A stretch of 8,891 bases of DNA from an uncultured Desulfobacteraceae bacterium (GTDB lineage: Bacteria > Desulfobacterota > Desulfobacteria > Desulfobacterales > UBA2174), in NCBI GenBank assembly GCA_937982505.1, contig CALJLV010000240.1, forward strand, positions 1 to 8,891. The letters are read 5' to 3'. Shown in pieces: positions 1 through 5,640 of the stretch. The notes under the pieces were generated by a model. The model ran no database searches, was not told the origin of the DNA, and saw only the letters and a list, made by a program, of their open reading frames with translations. How positions within the stretch are numbered: position 1 is the first letter of the stretch; the number at the start of each line of letters is the position of its first letter. A program made the translations under genes and the position numbers.

Positions 1-88
1 CCAACGCCGACTTCAACGGCACGGACAGCTACACCTACACGGTGACCAGCGGGGGGGTGACCGAGACGGCCACGGTGACGGTGACGGT
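1..88 (+). repeat. Direct repeat copy A inside the adhesin gene
   Basis: Bases 1-88 match bases 556-643 (offset 555) with a single difference (G at 56, C at 611). The repeat encodes the end of an Ig-like unit, with NADFNGTDSYTYTVTSGG followed by a Thr/Val-alternating strand. It probably continues upstream of the window. The 555-base offset equals 185 codons, a two-domain period. Such near-identity at DNA level suggests recent duplication or gene conversion between repeat units. Confidence 0.9.
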
Positions 89-1952
89 GAACCAGGTGGA
101 TGATCCGGCCGTCATCGGCGGCGATACTTCCGGCACGGGTGCCGAGGACACGACGATCACCGGGACCCTGACGGCCGTGGATGATGCCGACGGTCTGACC
201 GACGGCAGTTACTTCACGATTGAAGACGGGGACAACGCGGCCAACGGCACGGCCGTCATCGATCCCGCAACCGGCGAGTGGCGCTACACGCCCAACGCCG
301 ACTACAACGGCACGGACAGCTTCACGGTGACCATCACCGATGATGACGGCAACACCACCACTCAGACCATCACCCTGACCGTGACCGGTGCGGTGGACAT
401 TGCCGACGACACGGTCGTAACGGATGAAGACACGCCTGTTACCACCGACGTGCTGGCCAACGATGATTTTGAAGGTACGCCGACCATCACCGGCGTGACC
501 CAGGGCGCCAACGGAACGGTGGTGAACAACGGTGACGGGACCATCACTTACACGCCCAACGCCGACTTCAACGGCACGGACAGCTACACCTACACGGTGA
601 CCAGCGGGGGCGTGACCGAGACGGCCACGGTGACGGTGACGGTACTCCCGGTAAATGATGCACCGATCGCTTCTGGGACCTACACGCACAATGTGACCGA
701 TACTCCGGCGCCGGACATTTTCGCTGACCTGAACGGAAGTCTTACCGCCAGCGACGTGGATGCGGGAGATCATCTGAGCTGGAGCGGCAGCGCCGCGGGT
801 CGCTACGGCGAGCTGACGGTCAACGCCGACGGCAGCTACACTTATGTGGTGAACAGCGCTGCGATCAACGCGCTGCAAGCAGGCCGCATCGACTCTGAAT
901 CCTTCACCGTTACAGTGACCGACAGTCAGGGTGCAACGGATACGCGAAGCATCACCATCCAGGTCAGCGGCGCCAATGATCCACCCGTGGTCGTGTCGAC
1001 ACAAGGGGATCGCATCGACACCCGCAGCGATGTCATTGTTTTTGACATCGGCGACTCCTTCGGGGATCCCGACCAAGGCGCCGTGTTGACCTTCAGCGCT
1101 CAGAACCTGCCTCCGGGGTTGACCTTGAATGCGGAAACGGGCGAAATCAGCGGCCGCATTCTGCAGAGCGGCACCTACGGCGTTCTCCTGACCGCCACTG
1201 ATGAGCACGGCGCCAGCGTTTCCGTTCCGCTTTCCTGGGCGGTGGAGGACCTGCCCGCGGCAAGGACAGAGGATGGTTTTTCAGGAAGCGGCAGCGGTGG
1301 CACTGTGCCGCCTTTCGGCAGTACCCATGGTGAACCACTGTCTCCTGCCATCCTGCCGCTGGCGGACCTGATTTCCGGCACCAAAACCCGGAACGGCCTG
1401 GAGGGCGGCTTTTTCATCAGCTTCATGAACCAGGCACTCGATCCGGTGCGGTTGTCCATCGCCGTGGCGGACCAGTACGCCAGCGGTGAGGAATTATTCA
1501 CCTTCGCCCTGCCGCCCAACACCTTCATTCACACCGATCCCACCGAGAACATCCAGGTCGAGGCGGTGCAGGTGGATGGGTCGCCGTTGCCCTATTTCAT
1601 CACCTTCGATCCGGAGAGCCTCGAATTCCACGTTGACACCGCCGAGGCCATCCGCCTGGGCATCAAGAGTGTGGACGTGAAGATCATCGGTCGTGACGGT
1701 CGCGGCAACGAGGCCACCGGTCTGTTCAAAATTCTGATTTTGGAAGACGCGGCCGGGTTGTCCGGAACCGCCCTGGAGGCGGTGCCCGCGCAAGGCGAGG
1801 CCGAGGCCTCCGGCCACGCTGAACAGGAAAGTGAAGAAGTTTCCGGCTCGGGCGCCCCCAGCCTGGCCGAGCAAGTGAAAATGGCCGGCCGGTTAGGCTT
1901 TTTGCAGCAGCGGGACATGCTGATTCAGGATCTGATGGATGCCTTGGGTTGA
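1..1952 (+). CDS. Giant cadherin/Ig-like repeat adhesin, 3' part (5' end outside window)
   Basis: This is the C-terminal portion of a large cell-surface or secreted adhesin; the frame is open from base 3, so the true start lies upstream. Domains in order: the end of an Ig-like repeat (3-89); a VCBS/cadherin-like repeat (about 90-389) with the NADYNGTDSFTVTITDDDGN signature; a Big_9/tandem-95-type repeat (about 390-644) with DEDTPVTTDVLANDD and NADFNGTDSYTYTVTSGG; a VCBS repeat (about 645-980) with DVDAGDHLSWSG and YGELTVNADGSYTY; a putative-Ig/He_PIG domain (about 981-1244) with LPPGLTLNAETGEISG; a Gly/Ser-rich linker (about 1270-1330); a second cadherin/dystroglycan-like domain (about 1470-1745) with FIHTDP and DGSPLPYFITFDPES; and an acidic tail ending in a predicted amphipathic helix. 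Asp/Asn-rich loops suggest calcium binding. No RTX nonapeptide repeats (GGxGxD) are visible. It lies 39 bases before a TolC-type gene, suggesting it is the substrate of the downstream export genes. The domain families are recognised; the substrate role is inferred. Confidence 0.9.
   Translation, partial: NADFNGTDSYTYTVTSGGVTETATVTVTVNQVDDPAVIGGDTSGTGAEDTTITGTLTAVDDADGLTDGSYFTIEDGDNAANGTAVIDPATGEWRYTPNADYNGTDSFTVTITDDDGNTTTQTITLTVTGAVDIADDTVVTDEDTPVTTDVLANDDFEGTPTITGVTQGANGTVVNNGDGTITYTPNADFNGTDSYTYTVTSGGVTETATVTVTVLPVNDAPIASGTYTHNVTDTPAPDIFADLNGSLTASDVDAGDHLSWSGSAAGRYGELTVNADGSYTYVVNSAAINALQAGRIDSESFTVTVTDSQGATDTRSITIQVSGANDPPVVVSTQGDRIDTRSDVIVFDIGDSFGDPDQGAVLTFSAQNLPPGLTLNAETGEISGRILQSGTYGVLLTATDEHGASVSVPLSWAVEDLPAARTEDGFSGSGSGGTVPPFGSTHGEPLSPAILPLADLISGTKTRNGLEGGFFISFMNQALDPVRLSIAVADQYASGEELFTFALPPNTFIHTDPTENIQVEAVQVDGSPLPYFITFDPESLEFHVDTAEAIRLGIKSVDVKIIGRDGRGNEATGLFKILILEDAAGLSGTALEAVPAQGEAEASGHAEQESEEVSGSGAPSLAEQVKMAGRLGFLQQRDMLIQDLMDALG
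285..320 (+). repeat. Shorter related repeat segment in the adhesin gene
   Basis: Thirty-six bases encoding YTPNADYNGTDS match 549-584 with one mismatch (codon TAC versus TTC, giving Tyr instead of Phe). The flanking sequence is diverged, so this is a conserved core motif shared between two otherwise different domain types. Confidence 0.8.
556..643 (+). repeat. Direct repeat copy B inside the adhesin gene
   Basis: Partner of bases 1-88, with 87 of 88 positions identical. The match stops abruptly at 644, where the following domain changes to the VCBS repeat beginning LPVNDAPIA. This is the last unit of this repeat type before the C-terminal region. Confidence 0.9.
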
Positions 1953-1976
1953 TGGCTTGACAATCAACAAGCACAG

Positions 1977-1982
1977 AAGGAG
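1977..1982 (+). promoter_or_regulatory. Ribosome binding site of the TolC-family gene
   Basis: AAGGAG lies 9 bases before the ATG at 1992 and supports that start. The 39-base gap after the adhesin stop shows no terminator hairpin, so the adhesin and channel genes are probably co-transcribed. Confidence 0.8.
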
Positions 1983-1991
1983 ATCGGTTTT

Positions 1992-3533
1992 ATGGAATCA
2001 AGGGCGAAACTGAAGTACGCCGTAGCGCTTATCTTGGTATTTGTTTGGCTGTGTGCCGGTTGTGCCGTCATGCCGCAGCGCCTGACCCCCGATGAGGTGG
2101 CTGAAACGGTTCGCCAGGACCAGCGCGCCATCGAGGCGGGGCAAGAACCGATTTCCGGTGTCCTGACCCTTTACGATGCCATGGCCCGGGCCGTGGCCTA
2201 CAACCTGGATCACCGCACCCGGATGATGGAACAGGCCCTGGCCATGGGCCAGCTCGACCTGGCCAACGCCGACATGCTGCCACGGATGGCCGCCACGGCC
2301 GGCTATACGTGGCGCAGCGAAGAGGACGCGTCTTACAGCCGCGGTTACTGGGACCGCATCCTGAGCCGCCAACCGAGCCTTTCCGACGATCCGTCGCATG
2401 TGACCGCGAACCTGGGCTTTTCCTGGAGCATCCTCGATTTCGGTCTCAGCTACTACCTGGCCAAACAGCAGGCCGATCGTTTTCTCATTGCCCAGAACAG
2501 CCGCATGAAACTCGTTCAACGCCTGATGCACCAGACCCGGGTGGCCTACGTCAAAGCCCAGGCCGCTCAGGAGATGGGTCCGGCGGTGCGAAAGATCCTG
2601 GCCGATGTGCGCGAGGCCCTGGCCTACCTGGACAAAATCCAGGCCGAGCGACTCCAGCCGCCCCTGGCCACGCTCCAGTCGCGGCGCGCCCTGCTGGAAC
2701 TCATGGGACAGCTCGAGTCGGTGGAGCAATCCCTGGTGCGGGCCGAAGTCGAATTGAAGTCCCTGATCAACGTCCGCCCTGGACAAGAGTTGATCCTGGA
2801 ACGTCCCGCATCCGCCGACAACCCGCCGATGTTCCAGGCGAACCTGGATGACCTGGAACTGGTGGCCCTCCAAAACTCCCTGGATATCTCCGAGCAGCTT
2901 TACAATACCCGCATCGAGCAGGTGGAAACGCGCAAGGCCCTGCTCCGGCTTTTACCGGATCTGAACCTGCGGCTGGGGATCAACTACGACGACAACGCCT
3001 ACCTGATGAACCAGAACTGGTACGACGCCGGTGCCAGCGTCACCTGGAACCTACTGCGGCTGACCAGCCTGAAGGATGTTCAAGCACTTTCCCAGACGCG
3101 GGAAAACCTCACCACCGTGCGTCGCATGGCCCTGAACATGGCCGTGGTGACCCGGCTGCACCTGGCCTGGCGGCAGTATGGGGATGCCATGAACCAGCTC
3201 GCCCGGGCCAGGCAGCTCGACGAACTCGAGGGCGAGATCGCGCGGCATACCCAGGCCGGCGTCAAGGCCGACGTGTCAAGCCGGATCGAGCGTATTCGCA
3301 ACGATGCCGGGGCGCTGCGGGCTCGGATGCGGCGTCATGAAAACGAGGCGGCGGTCCAGGACGCCCTGGGGGCCTTCATCACCAGCCTGGGGATCGATGT
3401 CAGCGGAAACCCGGAGACGGACAGGCTCGCTGCCCTGGCCGAGATGGAAAATCGGGTGGCGGACCAGATGCGGCGCATCGAGGAGGGGATCTTGCCTGAA
3501 CCTTACCTGCCCAAAGCGGACAAGACCCGATGA
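1992..3533 (+). CDS. TolC-family outer-membrane channel lipoprotein
   Basis: The 513-residue protein belongs to the outer membrane efflux/type I secretion channel family, which forms trimeric channels that dock with periplasmic adaptors. It has a basic N terminus, a hydrophobic segment (residues about 9-23) and a lipobox-like LCAGC with Cys24 as the lipidation site, so it is probably an outer-membrane lipoprotein. Two internal repeats typical of the family are visible: strand motifs FSWSILDFG (143-151) and VTWNLLRL (350-357), and LPDLNLRLGINYD before the second half. Long heptad-like helices (about 160-260 and 365-460) would form the periplasmic tunnel. Length is normal for the family. The start is supported by an AAGGAG site. 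The stop overlaps the next start (ATGA), implying translational coupling. It sits between a giant adhesin and three adaptor genes, so an adhesin-export role is more likely than drug efflux, though this is inference. Confidence 0.9.
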   Translation: MESRAKLKYAVALILVFVWLCAGCAVMPQRLTPDEVAETVRQDQRAIEAGQEPISGVLTLYDAMARAVAYNLDHRTRMMEQALAMGQLDLANADMLPRMAATAGYTWRSEEDASYSRGYWDRILSRQPSLSDDPSHVTANLGFSWSILDFGLSYYLAKQQADRFLIAQNSRMKLVQRLMHQTRVAYVKAQAAQEMGPAVRKILADVREALAYLDKIQAERLQPPLATLQSRRALLELMGQLESVEQSLVRAEVELKSLINVRPGQELILERPASADNPPMFQANLDDLELVALQNSLDISEQLYNTRIEQVETRKALLRLLPDLNLRLGINYDDNAYLMNQNWYDAGASVTWNLLRLTSLKDVQALSQTRENLTTVRRMALNMAVVTRLHLAWRQYGDAMNQLARARQLDELEGEIARHTQAGVKADVSSRIERIRNDAGALRARMRRHENEAAVQDALGAFITSLGIDVSGNPETDRLAALAEMENRVADQMRRIEEGILPEPYLPKADKTR

Positions 3534-4306
3534 GTTCCTCCATGCGTACCCGTCTGCCGTGGCTCTGGCCCGTCCTGTGGCTGATCTTGTGGAGTCCGGT
3601 GAATGCCGCCGACCCGTTCCCGACGGGGCCGGGGGACGAGGAGACCCATCCCCGGGCCCAGTTGCGGCCGCGCCTGCAGACCATCCTTTCGGCGCCAATC
3701 TCGGCACGCATCCTCACTCTGAACGTGGAAGAGGGGGATCGCATCGCCAAGGGGGCGCGCATCGCCAGTCTGGACTGCACCGACCATCAGGCCGGACTTC
3801 AGGCGGCCCAGGCGCGGCGGTCCGCGGCCCTGGCCAAACGCGATGCCCATCAGCGCCTCAAGGCGCTCGACTCCGGCAGCGCTTTGGACCTGGACCTGGC
3901 CGAAGCCGAATTGGCCGCCGCCGAGGCCGATATCAACCGCTTTCGGGCGATTCTGGCCAAATGCGATATCCGCGCCCCCTTCGCCGGTCTCATCACGGCA
4001 CGGCCGGCCATGCCGTTCCAGTACGCGCCCGAAGGCCAGCCCCTGGTGGAGTTGACCAGCGTCAGCGAACTGGAGATGGAAATGGTGGTCCCCGCGGCAT
4101 GGCTCCAGTGGCTGCAAAACGGTGACGAGTTCCGCTTCCGGGTGGACGCCACCGGTGAAGTCGCCGTGGGCCGGGTGCGAACTGTCGGCGTCCGAGTGGA
4201 CCCGGTGAGCCAGACACTGCGCGTCATCGGCATCGTCAATGCCAAGGAAGGCCGTCATCTGCTGCCCGGCTTGAGCGGTTCGGTGGTATTTCCGGGGCGT
4301 CCATGA
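3530..4306 (+). CDS. Small periplasmic adaptor, HlyD/RND membrane-fusion family
   Basis: The 258-residue protein has a Sec-type signal peptide (hydrophobic residues 9-22, likely cleavage after VNA at residue 26) and no lipobox. Residues about 50-83 and 146-178 form the two halves of a lipoyl-like barrel-sandwich domain (VEEGDRIAKGARIASLD and CDIRAPFAGLITA), separated by an Ala/Leu-rich helical hairpin (about 85-145) that would contact the TolC tip. Residues about 180-255 form the beta-barrel domain, with the RND-adaptor-like VDPVSQTLRV and LLPGLSGSVVF motifs. It is short because it ends just after the beta-barrel, with little room for a membrane-proximal domain. The start overlaps the TolC stop by 4 bases and the stop overlaps the next start by 4 bases. 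RND-type adaptors usually sit beside an RND pump, but none is present here. The family is clear; the partner and substrate are inferred from context. Confidence 0.88.
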   Translation: MSSSMRTRLPWLWPVLWLILWSPVNAADPFPTGPGDEETHPRAQLRPRLQTILSAPISARILTLNVEEGDRIAKGARIASLDCTDHQAGLQAAQARRSAALAKRDAHQRLKALDSGSALDLDLAEAELAAAEADINRFRAILAKCDIRAPFAGLITARPAMPFQYAPEGQPLVELTSVSELEMEMVVPAAWLQWLQNGDEFRFRVDATGEVAVGRVRTVGVRVDPVSQTLRVIGIVNAKEGRHLLPGLSGSVVFPGRP

Positions 4307-5640
4307 ATCCGGCGAAGCGTTCCACCGAGCAACTGGCGACCCTGCTCTTGCTGTTGCAAAGGGCCCGGCAGGCCGCGACGATCAGCGAACTTGGTTTTCT
4401 GCTGGTCAACGAAACCGAGATGCTGACGGCCTACCGCCAGGCCGTGTTCTGGCACCAGCCGCGGGAAGGCCGGGGCGCGATCCAGGCGGTGTCCAACCTT
4501 CCCGCCCCCAACCGGGAATCGCCCCTGGTCCTGTGGCTGTCGGCCTTGTGTGGGCACGTCCAGGCCCGGTCACCGGCTGAACCCCGGATGATCGATCTCC
4601 ATGATCTGCCGGAGGCCTTGGCCCGGGAATGGCAGGCGCATCTGCCGCCGCATCTGCTTTGGGTGCCGCTGCCCGGCAGCGGCGGCCTGCTTCTGGCGGG
4701 CGACAACCCTTGGTCGGAAGGCGAGCGCCGCCTGCTGCAGCACTGGGGAGAGGGGGTGGCCCAGAGCCTCGAACTGCTGGTCCGCAGAAAAAGACGGCCG
4801 GATGTCCTGCGGTTTGCCAAGGCCGCCGGACGCAAGCCGATCCTGACATTGGCAGTGTTGCTGATGGCGGCCGCGTTGTGGCTGCCGGTGCGGCTCAGCG
4901 TTCTGGCGCCCGCCGAAGTGGTGGCCAAGGATCCCGTGATCGTTCGGGCTCCCCTCACTGGAGTGATCGCTTCGGTGAGCGTGGCGCCGAATCAGACGGT
5001 TCAAAAAGGCCAGCCCCTCTTTCGCCTCGACGACCGCGAGCTGTTGTCCCGCCTGGAGGTCGCCAAACAAGGCCTGGCCGTGGCCCAGAGCGAGTACCGT
5101 CAGACATCCCAGGCCGCCATCACCAGCGTGGAGGCCAAGGTGAGACTGGCGGTCTTGCAGTCCATGATCGAGCAGCGGCGGGCGGAATTCGATTTCGTCA
5201 ACCTTCAGTTGCTGCGGGTCGAGGTGATCGCCGAGGCGGACGGGATCGTCATCTTTCCGGATGCCGCGGCTCTTCGAGGCCGCCCGGTCCGCCTGGGCGA
5301 GCGGGTCATGACCCTGGCCGCTCCCCGGCAGGTCATGCTGGAAGCCTGGGTGCCGCCGGCCGATTCGGTGGCTCTCGAACCGGGGGCCGAGGTGTTGATG
5401 TTTCTCAGCACGCGGCCCGACCATCCCCTGGGCGGTCAGTTGATCCGTATCGCCCACCAGGCGACTCTTTCTCCGGAAGGGGTGTTCGGCTTTCGCGCCG
5501 AGGCGCACTTCGATTCCCGCATCTCGTCCCCGCGCATCGGCCTGCGAGGGACGGCCAAGCTCTATGGTCCCGAGGTGCGCCTGGCCTATCTGGTGTTCCG
5601 GCGGCCCTGGAGCGCGCTGCGCCAGATGACGGGTTGGTGA
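4303..5640 (+). CDS. GAF-like/transmembrane/HlyD-type adaptor fusion protein
   Basis: The 445-residue protein has three parts. Residues 1 to about 165 are predicted cytoplasmic and look like a diverged GAF-type sensory fold: an N-terminal helix, mixed strands, VPLPGSGGLLLAGDNPWSEGERRLLQ (a GAF-like last strand and helix) and a closing helix. A basic patch RRKRR (161-165) precedes a single membrane helix (about 179-197), fitting an N-in orientation. Residues about 205-245 and 305-340 form the lipoyl-like barrel-sandwich halves (APLTGVIASVSVAPNQTVQKGQPLF and EADGIVIFPD), with a helical hairpin between (about 245-300) and a beta-barrel after (about 341-425). The gene overlaps its neighbours on both sides, ATGA upstream and TGATG downstream. 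It could let a cytoplasmic signal or substrate influence the periplasmic adaptor assembly. The HlyD part is confident; the GAF assignment rests on pattern only and the ligand is unknown. Confidence 0.82.
   Translation: MNPAKRSTEQLATLLLLLQRARQAATISELGFLLVNETEMLTAYRQAVFWHQPREGRGAIQAVSNLPAPNRESPLVLWLSALCGHVQARSPAEPRMIDLHDLPEALAREWQAHLPPHLLWVPLPGSGGLLLAGDNPWSEGERRLLQHWGEGVAQSLELLVRRKRRPDVLRFAKAAGRKPILTLAVLLMAAALWLPVRLSVLAPAEVVAKDPVIVRAPLTGVIASVSVAPNQTVQKGQPLFRLDDRELLSRLEVAKQGLAVAQSEYRQTSQAAITSVEAKVRLAVLQSMIEQRRAEFDFVNLQLLRVEVIAEADGIVIFPDAAALRGRPVRLGERVMTLAAPRQVMLEAWVPPADSVALEPGAEVLMFLSTRPDHPLGGQLIRIAHQATLSPEGVFGFRAEAHFDSRISSPRIGLRGTAKLYGPEVRLAYLVFRRPWSALRQMTGW

Noticed and set aside
1..1952. Short spaced repeats as a CRISPR array
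   Set aside because: The repeats are in-frame coding units of Ig-like domains with 264- and 555-base offsets, not regular 25-40-base repeats with unique spacers.
1957..1985. TTGACA at 1957-1962 as a -35 element for the TolC-family gene
   Set aside because: At 17 bases spacing the -10 position reads about GAGATC, unlike TATAAT, and the region is better explained as an intra-operon gap with a ribosome binding site.
1998..2873. 291-codon antisense open frame opposite the TolC-family gene
   Set aside because: His/Gln/Gly-rich shadow translation without recognisable motifs.
4629..5639. Upstream extension of the M50 fusion reading frame
   Set aside because: It would overlap the HlyD-type gene by a thousand bases, its translation is Arg/Gly/Pro-rich low-complexity, and the PqqD-like fold begins only after the ATG at 5640.
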